Below, one piece after another: positions 22,608 through 30,224 of a stretch of DNA of 30,224 nucleotides. The stretch's first letter is position 1. Every line of letters starts with the position of its first letter. The position numbers and the translations under genes are program-made. The notes beneath the pieces were generated by a model, which did not search any database, had not been told where the DNA came from, and was given only the letters and a program-made list of their open reading frames with translations. The stretch comes from DATARH01 sp035648415 (GTDB lineage Bacteria; Pseudomonadota; Alphaproteobacteria; ATCC43930; CGMCC-115725): the NCBI GenBank assembly GCA_035648415.1, contig DASRLO010000003.1, forward strand, positions 1 to 30,224. The letters run 5' to 3'.

Positions 22608-23263
22608 CCGGAGCGAAGCTCAAGGCGCTCCTTTAGCGTCGCGAACACTGCCTCGAACATCTCGCGCGTCAGGGTGCCGGTGTTGGTGTTGAGCCGCGAG
22701 CAGTGGTAGCTGTCGGCGAGCAGCACGCCGTCGGGCAGTTGGTGCAGCGCCGCGTGCGCGAACGGATAGGCGGCGCGTCGCAGCTCCTTCGCCGCCAGCA
22801 CCGCGTGATGGGCGATCGCGCCGAGCGCCAGCACCACCCGCACGTTCGGGAGGGCGTTCAGCTCCGCGACCAAAAACCGCCGGCAAGCCGCGATCTCGCC
22901 GGTCTCGGGTTTGTTCTGCGGCGGAACGCAGCGCACCGCGTTGGTGATGCGGGCGCGCTCGAGCCTCAACCCGTCATCCGGGCGGCCGGCGTAATGGCCG
23001 GTCGCGAAACCGAATTTGTGCAGGGTCGCGTACAGCAGATCGCCGGCATAGTCGCCGGTGAAAGGCCGCCCGGTGCGATTGGCGCCGCGCAAGCCGGGCG
23101 CGAGGCCGACGATCAACAGCTTGGCCGATGGTTCGCCAAAGGGCGGGACCGGAGCATTGTGCCAGTCGGGATGCGCCTTGCGCTGGGCGCCGCGAAACCC
23201 GACGAGCCGGGGGCAGAGCGGGCAATCGTCGGGCGGCAGCGCCAGCCGCAGGGCAAGGCTCAC
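22604..23263 (-). CDS. Uracil-DNA glycosylase, family 5 (UdgB type)
   Basis: Iron-sulfur uracil-DNA glycosylase of 219 residues that removes deaminated bases. Four cysteines fit a 4Fe-4S cluster: C14, C17, C112 and C127. The active-site block is GLAPGLRGANRTGRPFTGD (53-71), and HCSRLNTNTGTLT near the C-terminus matches the SRxNTNTG motif of family 5 rather than family 4. The start is GTG 23263, which overlaps the stop of the upstream NYN gene by four bases (GTGA), so the two are translationally coupled. Its own stop codon overlaps the smpB stop on the other strand. Confidence 0.92.
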   Translation of the reverse strand: MSLALRLALPPDDCPLCPRLVGFRGAQRKAHPDWHNAPVPPFGEPSAKLLIVGLAPGLRGANRTGRPFTGDYAGDLLYATLHKFGFATGHYAGRPDDGLRLERARITNAVRCVPPQNKPETGEIAACRRFLVAELNALPNVRVVLALGAIAHHAVLAAKELRRAAYPFAHAALHQLPDGVLLADSYHCSRLNTNTGTLTREMFEAVFATLKERLELRSG

Positions 23264-23841
23264 TCGTGATCGACCGTCTCGCCGCGCAGCCGGGCCACTT
23301 CATCGCGCGGCGCGTGGGCGCGCGCGATGCTCGGCGCCAGGTCCTGCAGTTCGACAAAGCTGTCGGCCTGGCGGCGCAGATCGTCGGAGGCCATCGGGGG
23401 CGAGGAGCGTATCGTCGAGACGACCGACACGCGGACACCGCGCCGCTGCACCGCCTCGACCAGCCGGCGGAAATCGCCGTCGCCGGAGAACAGGATAGCG
23501 TGGTCCATGTGCTGAGCCATTTCGAGCATGTCGATCGCCAGCTCGATGTCCATGTTGCCCTTGATCCGGCGCCGCCCCAGCGAATCGGTGAACTCCTTGG
23601 TCGGCTTGGTGACCATGGTGTAGCCGTTGTAATCGAGCCAATCGACCAGCGGCCGGATCGGCGAATATTCCTGATCCTCCATCAACGCAGTATAATAAAA
23701 GGCGCGGATCAGGCGTCCCTTCGACCGAAAAAGATCAAGCAAACGCTTATAATCGATATCGAAATTGAGACCTCTCGCCGCGGAATAAAGGTTGGCGCCA
23801 TCAATAAAAATGGCGATACGCTCCTGCGGGTAGAAAATCAT
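23260..23841 (-). CDS. NYN domain (LabA/DUF88-type) PIN-like protein
   Basis: PIN-fold protein of 193 residues, presumably a metal-dependent RNase. The acidic positions typical of the fold are present: D14 in IFIDGANLY (with N17), D98 and D104 in KGNMDIELAIDML, and D121 and D123 in LFSGDGDFRRLVEAV. A TTG two codons upstream (23847) is possible, but the ATG at 23841 has GGGG about seven bases before it. The C-terminal 40 residues are charged and variable. The gene is overlapped at its 3' end by the family 5 uracil-DNA glycosylase start (GTGA). It is divergent from folK. The RNA substrate is unknown. Confidence 0.88.
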   Translation of the reverse strand: MIFYPQERIAIFIDGANLYSAARGLNFDIDYKRLLDLFRSKGRLIRAFYYTALMEDQEYSPIRPLVDWLDYNGYTMVTKPTKEFTDSLGRRRIKGNMDIELAIDMLEMAQHMDHAILFSGDGDFRRLVEAVQRRGVRVSVVSTIRSSPPMASDDLRRQADSFVELQDLAPSIARAHAPRDEVARLRGETVDHE

Positions 23842-23927
23842 CAGCAACCCCGGAAAATTCGGTAAGTTGTAAAAGTGTCATCCGGCGTGGTAACCGCGTC
23901 AAGTTAACTGCATGTAAGCAGCCGCAC

Positions 23928-24422
23928 GTGATCCTGATCGGCATCGGCAGCAATCTCGCGGCGCCCCCGGCCGAGACGCCCCTCCAGACCCTCATGGCCG
24001 CGCTCGTCGCATTGCCAAGAAGCGGGATCGAAATTGTCGCGCGCTCCGGATGGTATTCGTCGGAGCCGATTCCGGCCTCCGACCAGCCTTGGTTCGTCAA
24101 CGGCGTCGCGATGGTTTCATGCACGCTATCTCCCAGGGCGCTGCTCGACCGTCTGCTCGCCGTGGAAAGCGATTTTGGCCGCCTACGCGGCGCGCCCAAT
24201 GCCGCTCGGACGCTCGACCTCGACCTGCTCGACTGCGAATCGCGCCTCTGTGACACGACAACCCTGACCTTGCCGCATCCGCGGCTGCATCAGCGCCGGT
24301 TCGTCCTCGCGCCGTTATGCGAGATCGCGCCCGACTGGCGCCATCCCCGGCTCGGGTCGAGCGTCCGTGAATTGCTTGCGCGCCTGCCGCCGGGCCAACC
24401 GGTGTACCGCATCGGCGGTTGA
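23928..24422 (+). CDS. folK: 2-amino-4-hydroxy-6-hydroxymethyldihydropteridine pyrophosphokinase
   Basis: HPPK, 164 residues, transfers pyrophosphate from ATP to the pterin precursor in folate synthesis. Family features: IGIGSN near the N-terminus, WYSSEP, FVNGVA (QPWFVNGV), the metal-binding RTLDLDLLD, and LPHPRLHQRRFVLAPLCEIAPDWRHP. The start is GTG 23928, which gives the standard N-terminus MILIGIGSN; the SD is poor. No other folate gene is adjacent; it is divergent from the NYN gene, with an 86-base gap for both promoters. Confidence 0.93.
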   Translation: MILIGIGSNLAAPPAETPLQTLMAALVALPRSGIEIVARSGWYSSEPIPASDQPWFVNGVAMVSCTLSPRALLDRLLAVESDFGRLRGAPNAARTLDLDLLDCESRLCDTTTLTLPHPRLHQRRFVLAPLCEIAPDWRHPRLGSSVRELLARLPPGQPVYRIGG

Positions 24423-24483
24423 ACTCGCACGCCGCCGGCCTTGGCACAACCGCAGGTGCAACACGCCATGTCGCTAGAGGCAA

Positions 24484-24512
24484 TTGTGATTGACCGGCGG
24501 GGCCGATATAAC
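24484..24512 (+). promoter_or_regulatory. Possible sigma70-type promoter of the PCMT-tolC operon
   Basis: TTGTGA at 24484-24489 and TATAAC at 24507-24512 with a 17-base spacer, about 57 bases before the PCMT-like ATG. The -10 element matches consensus at five of six bases. Confidence 0.4.
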
Positions 24513-24568
24513 CGGGCCGGGGCTGGTTCGTTTCGGCCGGCGCCTTGTCTCATTTCCGCGGTGATGCG

Positions 24569-25225
24569 ATGTCCGGTTACGAAGCAGCCCGCGCCAACAT
24601 GATCGAGCGTCAACTGCAGCCCAATAAGATTACCGACGAACGCGTGATCAACGCCTTCGCCAGCCTTCGCCGCGAAGTGTTTGTCCCTGAAAAACTTCGC
24701 GCGATCGCTTATTCCGACAGCGAGCTGGCCCTCGGGACCGGCCGGTATTTGATGGCGCCGATGCTGGCGGCGCGGCTGCTCCAGGCAGCCGAGATCGCGC
24801 GCGGCGACAACGTGCTCGTCGTCGGCGCCGGAGTCGGCTACGAGGCGGCGCTGACCGCGCTGCTGGGACGCAGCGTCGTCGCGCTGGAAGCCGATTCGGA
24901 ACTGGCGCGGCAGGGCAGGGCAGCGCTCGTCGAGCACCGGATTGCCTCGGTCAATTTCCTCGAAGGGGCGCAGTCGCAAGGCAGCCGCTCGCGCACCGCC
25001 TACGATGCGATCCTGTTCGCCGGGGCGATCGCGGAAATTCCCGCGGAGATTTCCGCGCAGCTCGCCGAGGGCGGGCGGATGGTCGCGGTGGTCAAGCCGG
25101 ATAGCGGTGTCGGCCGCGCCATGCTGACAACGCGCACTGGCGGAGTCCTCGCGTCGCGCGTTATGTTTGACGCGGCAACGCCGCTACTTCCCGGGTTTGC
25201 CCGCAAGCCAGCTTTTGTGTTCTGA
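24569..25225 (+). CDS. Protein-L-isoaspartate O-methyltransferase-like protein
   Basis: SAM-dependent methyltransferase-fold protein of 218 residues, similar in plan to Pcm, which methylates isoaspartyl residues for protein repair. The N-terminal block ARANMIERQLQPNKITDERV and PREVFVP-like RREVFVPEKLR are present, as is the SAM motif VLVVGAGVGYEAAL with the acidic E after the second strand (ALEAD). The Pcm active-site motif around GQTISQP is missing; the sequence reads GTGRYLMAPMLAARL instead. So repair activity is doubtful and a different role is possible. I start at ATG 24569; a TTG at 24545 would add eight residues. tolC begins seven bases after the stop. Confidence 0.8.
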   Translation: MSGYEAARANMIERQLQPNKITDERVINAFASLRREVFVPEKLRAIAYSDSELALGTGRYLMAPMLAARLLQAAEIARGDNVLVVGAGVGYEAALTALLGRSVVALEADSELARQGRAALVEHRIASVNFLEGAQSQGSRSRTAYDAILFAGAIAEIPAEISAQLAEGGRMVAVVKPDSGVGRAMLTTRTGGVLASRVMFDAATPLLPGFARKPAFVF

Positions 25226-25232
25226 GGATTGG

Positions 25233-26663
25233 ATGTCTAAGCCGACCCCGCAGGTGTTCCCGTTGTCGGCAGGGCTGATTCGCATGGGTGCCAAACGGTT
25301 TGCCCCTCTGCTCGGCGGGACCGCGCTGGCGGTCGTGCTCGGGACCGTTCCGGTTTCGGCGCAAACCCTGACCGAAGCCCTGGGTTACGCCTACAACACC
25401 AACCCGCAATTACTGGCTCAGCGCGCGCTGCTGCGTCAGACCGATGAGGGCGTGCCGCAGGCGCTTTCCAATTGGCGGCCGACGGTGACGTTCACCGGCG
25501 AAGCAGGGATAAACCGCGGCGCCCTCAGCGAAGGCACCGGCGACCAGTTCTCGACTTTCCACACGCGCGAGGTCGATCTCCGGGTTACCCAGCAGGTGTA
25601 CCGCGGCGGCCGTACCGAGGCGCAGACACGGCAGGCGATCAACCTGGTCGACTCCGCCCGCGCCCAGACGCTCGCGGTCGAGACGACCGTCTTCCAGGCG
25701 GTCATGCAGGCGTTTTTCGACACCTACCGCGATCAGACGCTGGTCGAGGTAAATCGCAACAATGAGGCGGTCCTGAAAAGGCAGCTCGAAGCGACGCGCG
25801 ACCGGTTCCGCGTCGGCGAGGTGACCCGCACCGATGTCGCCCAGGCCGAATCGTCGCTGGCGCAGGCGACGGCCAACCGCATCGCGTCGGAAGGCCAGCT
25901 CGAAGTCAGTCGCGCCAACTACACCCGCGCGGTCGGCCACGCGCCGGGGCGGCTCCTCCTGGCAAAAGAGCGGCCGGTATTGCCCGCCAGCCGGGACGAG
26001 ACCCTGGCGCTGGCGTCAACCAACAATCCGAACGTGATCTCGGCGGGTTTCGCCGAGGCCGCCGCACGCGACAACATCGATGTCGTGCGCGGGCAGCTCC
26101 TGCCGCAGGTGTCGATTATCGGCGACCTCAACCGCAGCTATTCGCCGTCGATCACCCTGAAGACCGCCCGCGAGGACACGGCCTCAGTGGTCGCCCAGGT
26201 GACGATGCCGCTATATGAGGGAGGGGCGATCTACTCGCAGACGCGGCAGGCCGAGCAGGCGGTGGGCCAGCGCCGCAGCCAGGTCGACGACGCGCGCCGC
26301 GCCGCGGTGCAGACCGCGACGCAGAGCTGGGAGACGCTGATGTCGGCGCGCGCCGCCGTCGCCTCGTTCGGGGCGGCGGTCAAGGCGGCGCAGATCGCGC
26401 TCGAAGGGACTCAGCAGGAGGCCCTGGTCGGCTCGCGCACCGTGCTCGATGTGCTGATCTCCGAGCAGCAGCTCTTCACCACCGAGTCGCAACTCGTCGG
26501 CGCCCAGCACGATTCAGCGGTGGCCGAATACAATGTGGCGGCGTCGATCGGCCGGCTGATCGCGCCCGAAATGAGGCTGCCGGTCCAGCTTTACGACATG
26601 GAGAGCCACTACAGATCGGTGAAGAGCAAGTGGTTCGGCTTCGGCGGCGGCCTCAAGGAATAG
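25233..26663 (+). CDS. TolC family outer membrane efflux protein
   Basis: Outer-membrane channel subunit of 476 residues for type I secretion or tripartite efflux. The precursor has a long N-terminal region with a signal peptide core (FAPLLGGTALAVVLGTVPVSAQ) and cleavage likely after VSA. The mature start TLTEALGYAYNTNPQLLAQRA and later blocks EVDLRVTQQVYRGG, VGEVTRTDVAQAESSLAQA and VTMPLYEGGAIYSQTRQAEQ show the two-fold TolC repeat of helices and strands. GAGG five bases before ATG 25233 supports the start, though ATG 25284 would leave a shorter signal. In operon with the PCMT-like gene; no ABC or fusion partner is adjacent. Confidence 0.93.
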   Translation: MSKPTPQVFPLSAGLIRMGAKRFAPLLGGTALAVVLGTVPVSAQTLTEALGYAYNTNPQLLAQRALLRQTDEGVPQALSNWRPTVTFTGEAGINRGALSEGTGDQFSTFHTREVDLRVTQQVYRGGRTEAQTRQAINLVDSARAQTLAVETTVFQAVMQAFFDTYRDQTLVEVNRNNEAVLKRQLEATRDRFRVGEVTRTDVAQAESSLAQATANRIASEGQLEVSRANYTRAVGHAPGRLLLAKERPVLPASRDETLALASTNNPNVISAGFAEAAARDNIDVVRGQLLPQVSIIGDLNRSYSPSITLKTAREDTASVVAQVTMPLYEGGAIYSQTRQAEQAVGQRRSQVDDARRAAVQTATQSWETLMSARAAVASFGAAVKAAQIALEGTQQEALVGSRTVLDVLISEQQLFTTESQLVGAQHDSAVAEYNVAASIGRLIAPEMRLPVQLYDMESHYRSVKSKWFGFGGGLKE

Positions 26664-26747
26664 GCGCTGTTGCGTTAGCCCCCAGGCTCCTCATGTGCGT
26701 TTTAGCCTTAAGTCGATAGCCCGTAACGGCGGGCGCGGGTGGTATCA

Positions 26748-27251
26748 ATGTCCGACGGTAAATCCCCACCAGAACCTTCGATGGATGAGATTCTGACTTC
26801 GATTCGGCGCATTCTCGCCGAGGACGAACATGCTGTGCCGCGTCCTCCGCCGCGGGCACGGGCGACGGGGAATGTCCTCGATTTGACCGAAGCGCTCAAC
26901 GACGACGGCAGCGTGCGCCATATCCCGCCAATCGCGCCGGCGCCGCCCGAAGCGCCGGCATCGATTCTGTCCGACGGACGGATCGAACCGCCTCCACCGC
27001 GCCCGGAAGGCGGCGAAGAGTCGCCGTTCCTGATTTCCGCCGTCAGCTCCGAGGCGATCGGCGCCTCGTTTGCGCGGCTTTCCGCGCTGCCGAACCGCGA
27101 GGGCGGCGACGCCTCGCTCGAGACGTTGGTGCGCCAAACGCTGCGGCCCTTGCTGCAGGCCTGGCTCGACGAGAACCTGCCGGCTCTGGTGGAACGGCTG
27201 GTGCGGGCCGAGATCACGCGTGTGATCGGCGAGCGCCCCCTGGCGCCATGA
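26748..27251 (+). CDS. popZ: PopZ family polar organising protein (DUF2497)
   Basis: A 167-residue protein that in studied alphaproteobacteria forms pole-bound networks and anchors the chromosome origin through ParB. The two conserved ends are clear: SMDEILTSIRRILAEDE (11-27) and the C-terminal oligomerisation helices ETLVRQTLRPLLQAWLDENL to VERLVRAEITRVIGE (about 125-160). Between them is a Pro/acidic disordered spacer. The start at ATG 26748 begins directly before the conserved helix; a GTG-type codon at 26739 in the frame would add three residues. It overlaps valS by four bases (ATGA), the arrangement usual in the class. Confidence 0.92.
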   Translation: MSDGKSPPEPSMDEILTSIRRILAEDEHAVPRPPPRARATGNVLDLTEALNDDGSVRHIPPIAPAPPEAPASILSDGRIEPPPPRPEGGEESPFLISAVSSEAIGASFARLSALPNREGGDASLETLVRQTLRPLLQAWLDENLPALVERLVRAEITRVIGERPLAP

Positions 27252-29911
27252 CGCTCGGCAAGACCTACCGGCCGGACGAGGTCGAGCCGCGCCAATATGC
27301 GGCGTGGGAGCGTTCGGGCGGCTTCGCCGCCAACCCCGACAGCGCCAAGCGGCCCTACGCCATCATGATGCCGCCGCCGAACGTCACCGGCAGCCTGCAC
27401 ATGGGCCACGCGCTGACCTTCACCTTGCAGGACATCCTCATCCGGTTCGAGCGGATGCGCGGGCGCGACGCGCTGTGGCAGCCCGGCACCGACCATGCCG
27501 GAATTGCCACCGAGATCGTCGTCACCAACCGGCTCGCCGAGCGGCAGATCGACAAGCACGCGCTCGGCCGCGAGAATTTCATCGAGCGGGTGTGGGAGTG
27601 GAAGGCCGAGTCGGGCGGCACGATCGTCAACCAGCTGCGCCGGCTCGGCGCGTTGCCGGATTGGCCGCGCGAGCGCTTCACGATGGATCCGGGGCTTGCC
27701 GCCGCGGTGCGCAAGGTGTTCGTCCAGCTCTACCGCGAGGGCCTCATCTACCGCGACAAGCGGCTGGTGAACTGGGATCCGGAGATGCACACCACCATCT
27801 CAGACCTTGAAGTCGATAGCCGCGAGACCAGGGGCTCGCTGTGGCATATCCGCTATCCCGTCGAGGGCGAGGAGGGGCGCTATGTCGTGGTGGCGACGAC
27901 CCGGCCGGAGACCATGCTCGGCGATACCGGGGTGGCGGTGCATCCGCAGGATGCGCGGTTTGCCGATCTGGTCGGAAAGCGGGTGCGGCTGCCGCTGGTC
28001 GGGCGGCTGATCCCGATCGTCGCCGACGAATACGCCGACCCCAAAATGGGCAGCGGCGCGGTCAAGATCACCCCGGCGCACGATTTCAACGATTTCGAGG
28101 TCGGCAAGCGGCACAGCCTCGAAATGATCAACATCTTCGATGCCGATGCCCGGCTCAATCAAAACGCCCCCGAGGCGTATCGCGGGCTCGACCGTTTCGC
28201 GGCGCGCAAACGGGTATTGGCCGATATCGAGGCCGCTGGGCTGATCGAGAAGGTCGAAGACCATACGCTGATGGTGCCGCACCACGACCGCTCCGGGGTG
28301 GTGATCGAGCCGTGGCTGACCGACCAATGGTACTGCAACGCCAAAGCGTTGGCAGAACCGGCGATCGCCGCGGTCGAGACCGGGCAGACCGTTTTTGTGC
28401 CGCGTCAGTGGGAGAACACGTTCTTCGAATGGATGCGCAATATCCAGCCCTGGTGCATCTCCCGCCAGTTGTGGTGGGGCCATCGGATCCCGGCCTGGTA
28501 CGCGCCGGACGGCTCGGTTTTCGTCGCCGAGAGCGAAGAGGAAGCGCGCCGGGAGGCCGAGGCGAAGTTCGGCGCCGGAGTGGCGCTCCGGCGCGAGGAC
28601 GACGTGCTCGACACCTGGTTCTCGTCGGCGCTGTGGCCGTTCTCGACGCTTGGCTGGCCGGAACCGACGCCGGAGCTGGCGCGCTACTATCCCGGCGACG
28701 TGCTGGTGACCGGGTTCGACATCATCTTCTTCTGGGTCGCCCGGATGATGATGATGGGGCTGCATTTCATGAAGGACGACAAGGGGCGGGGCGAGGTGCC
28801 GTTCCGCACCGTCTACATCCACGCGCTGGTGCGCGACGAGCGCGGCCAGAAGATGTCGAAGTCGCGCGGCAACATCATCGACCCGCTCGATCTGATCGAC
28901 CGTTACGGCTGCGACGCGCTGCGCTTCACCCTGTCGGCGCTGGCCGCGCCCGGCCGCGACATCAAGCTCGCCGAGAGCCGGGTCGAGGGCTACCGGAATT
29001 TCGTGACCAAGCTGTGGAACGCGGCCCGTTACGCCGAGATGAACGGTGTCGCGTTCGATGCCGGCTTCGCTCCGCAGAACTGCAAGCTGACCGTCAACCG
29101 CTGGATCGCCAGCGCGCTGCGCGACTGTGCGACGGACGTCACGGCGGCGCTCGAAGCCTATCGTTTCGACGAGGCGGCGAACCGGCTCTACGCATTCGTC
29201 TGGGGCAGCTTTTGCGGCTGGTATCTCGAATTCTCGAAGCCGATCCTGCAGGGTGATGACACGGCAGCGCAGGCCGAAACCCGATCGACGATCGGCTGGG
29301 CCCTGACGCAGATCGTCCACCTGCTGCACCCGATCATGCCCTTCGTGACCGAGGAGGTCTGGGCGCAGCTCGGCGGCAAGGATGCCGGGATGCTGCTGAC
29401 CGCTTCCTGGCCTCAATCGGAGTTGGCCGATCCCGAAAGCGCTGCCGAGATGGAATGGGTGGTGGCGGCGATCTCGGCGATCCGCGCGATCTGCTCGGAG
29501 ATGAATGTGCCGGCGGCGGCGAAGGTGCCGCTGCTGGTCAAGGTTGCCGATGCGACCGTGGCGGCGTGGCTGGAGCGCCATCGCGAGCATATTTTGCGCC
29601 TGGCACGGGTGGAGAGCATCGGCCTGGCCGACGAGGCGCCAGGCGGCAGCATCTCGGTCGTGGTTGACGGCACGACCCTGCTCCTGCCGCTGGGCGATGT
29701 CGTCGATTTCGGCCAGGAGAAGGCGCGGCTCGGCAAGGAGATCCGCCGGCTCGACGCCGACCTCGCCAGGTTCGCTGCGAAATTGGGCAACCCCGGCTTC
29801 CTTGCCAAGGCCAAGCCCGAGGTGATCGAGGAGCAGCGCGAGCGCGAGGCCGACACCCGCCGCGACCGCGACCGCCTGAAATCCGCCTACGAGCGCCTGG
29901 AGGCGGTGTGA
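27248..29911 (+). CDS. valS: Valyl-tRNA synthetase
   Basis: Class I aminoacyl-tRNA synthetase of 887 residues charging tRNA-Val, with an editing domain. The HIGH motif is HMGH (51-54) in PPPNVTGSLHMGHAL; the KMSKS motif starts at K535 in QKMSKSRGN. The CP1 editing region (TTRPETMLGDTGVAVHP) and the anticodon-binding domain follow, and the C-terminal coiled coil (KARLGKEIRRLDADLARF to the end) is intact. Its ATG overlaps the popZ stop by four bases, and its stop codon is overlapped by the start of the KamA-type gene (GTGA). Confidence 0.97.
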   Translation: MTLGKTYRPDEVEPRQYAAWERSGGFAANPDSAKRPYAIMMPPPNVTGSLHMGHALTFTLQDILIRFERMRGRDALWQPGTDHAGIATEIVVTNRLAERQIDKHALGRENFIERVWEWKAESGGTIVNQLRRLGALPDWPRERFTMDPGLAAAVRKVFVQLYREGLIYRDKRLVNWDPEMHTTISDLEVDSRETRGSLWHIRYPVEGEEGRYVVVATTRPETMLGDTGVAVHPQDARFADLVGKRVRLPLVGRLIPIVADEYADPKMGSGAVKITPAHDFNDFEVGKRHSLEMINIFDADARLNQNAPEAYRGLDRFAARKRVLADIEAAGLIEKVEDHTLMVPHHDRSGVVIEPWLTDQWYCNAKALAEPAIAAVETGQTVFVPRQWENTFFEWMRNIQPWCISRQLWWGHRIPAWYAPDGSVFVAESEEEARREAEAKFGAGVALRREDDVLDTWFSSALWPFSTLGWPEPTPELARYYPGDVLVTGFDIIFFWVARMMMMGLHFMKDDKGRGEVPFRTVYIHALVRDERGQKMSKSRGNIIDPLDLIDRYGCDALRFTLSALAAPGRDIKLAESRVEGYRNFVTKLWNAARYAEMNGVAFDAGFAPQNCKLTVNRWIASALRDCATDVTAALEAYRFDEAANRLYAFVWGSFCGWYLEFSKPILQGDDTAAQAETRSTIGWALTQIVHLLHPIMPFVTEEVWAQLGGKDAGMLLTASWPQSELADPESAAEMEWVVAAISAIRAICSEMNVPAAAKVPLLVKVADATVAAWLERHREHILRLARVESIGLADEAPGGSISVVVDGTTLLLPLGDVVDFGQEKARLGKEIRRLDADLARFAAKLGNPGFLAKAKPEVIEEQREREADTRRDRDRLKSAYERLEAV

Positions 29912-30224
29912 CGCTTCGCACCGACGATCTGGTCGAGGCCGGTCTCGTCGGGCCCGAGCGGATTGACGAAGTGCGGCGGGTCGCCGAACAGTTTGCCGTG
30001 GCGCTGACCGACGAGGTGGCGGCGCTGATCGACCCGGCCGATCCGGCCGACCCGGTCGCCGCGCAATTCGTGCCCTCCGCCGCCGAGCTTGACATCGCCG
30101 ATGAGGAACGCGCCGATCCCATCGGCGACGAACGCTGGTCGCCGCTGCCCGGCATCGTCCACCGCTATCCCGACCGGGTGCTCTTGAAGCCGAGCCTCGT
30201 CTGTCCGGTCTATTGCCGCTTCTG
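29908..30224 (+). CDS. KamA-family radical SAM aminomutase, N-terminal part (cut by window edge)
   Basis: The first 105 codons of a radical SAM protein of the lysine 2,3-aminomutase/EpmB family; the gene leaves the window. SPLPGIVHRYPDRVLL is the family's N-terminal signature, and C99 and C103 in VCPVYCRF begin the CxxxCxxC cluster motif, the third Cys being just outside. Preceding residues (IGDERWSPL) also fit. The start is GTG 29908, overlapping the valS stop by four bases, so it is translationally coupled. Proteins of this family either interconvert lysine and beta-lysine or modify elongation factor P; sequence seen here cannot separate these. Confidence 0.85.
   Translation, partial: MTLRTDDLVEAGLVGPERIDEVRRVAEQFAVALTDEVAALIDPADPADPVAAQFVPSAAELDIADEERADPIGDERWSPLPGIVHRYPDRVLLKPSLVCPVYCRF

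Noticed and set aside
27800..29590. 596-codon minus-strand frame opposite valS
   Set aside because: Antisense artefact of valS codon bias.

Overview
The window is GC-rich, gene-dense bacterial chromosome that reads as an alphaproteobacterium. The evidence is a PopZ (DUF2497) gene overlapping valS, a PCMT-like gene directly before a TolC-family gene, a SURF1 gene, a linked dapA-smpB pair and a UDG family 5 gene. I cannot name the genus. No rRNA, tRNA, CRISPR array, integrase or intact insertion sequence is visible.

Layout. 1-3200: SURF1 (cytochrome oxidase assembly), then a two-gene ergothioneine module, egtB and egtD. 3201-3937: AT-richer stretch with minus-strand fragments resembling a toxin tail and a decayed helical-repeat protein. 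3938-6530 (minus): fatty-acyl-CoA ligase and a short-chain dehydrogenase. 6747-9140: ABC1/AarF-type kinase, a Pro/Ala-rich secreted protein and a small lipoprotein. 9151-17201: surface-glycan block. On the minus strand are UDP-glucose dehydrogenase and UDP-glucuronate decarboxylase; divergent from them are UDP-glucose 4-epimerase, a large membrane protein joining a clan-A-like glycoside hydrolase domain to a GT2 glycosyltransferase, and an MsbA/NdvA-type ABC exporter. 17202-17598: gene-free gap with several dyad symmetries. 17599-21071: M23 peptidase and, convergent, a soluble lytic transglycosylase. 21236-22607: dapA and smpB. 22604-23841 (minus): NYN-domain protein and UDG family 5. 23928-30224: folK, PCMT-like, tolC, popZ, valS and the start of a KamA-family radical SAM gene.

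How they work together. The glycan block can be read as one pathway: epimerase, dehydrogenase and decarboxylase supply UDP-Gal, UDP-GlcA and UDP-Xyl; the GT2/GH fusion polymerises and perhaps trims a glucan-like chain at the inner membrane; the ABC protein exports it. Product and substrate are inferred, not shown. The M23 and transglycosylase genes serve wall remodelling, and dapA feeds diaminopimelate and lysine synthesis.

The least expected structure is at two gene junctions. Between egtB and egtD a 14-bp unit carrying the ribosome-binding site stands in three tandem copies. Between dapA and smpB a 16/17-bp unit carrying a stop and a start codon also stands in three copies, producing two four-codon minigenes between the cistrons. 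These arrays, the GT2/GH plus exporter module and the decayed toxin/immunity-like fragment are the main items to check.
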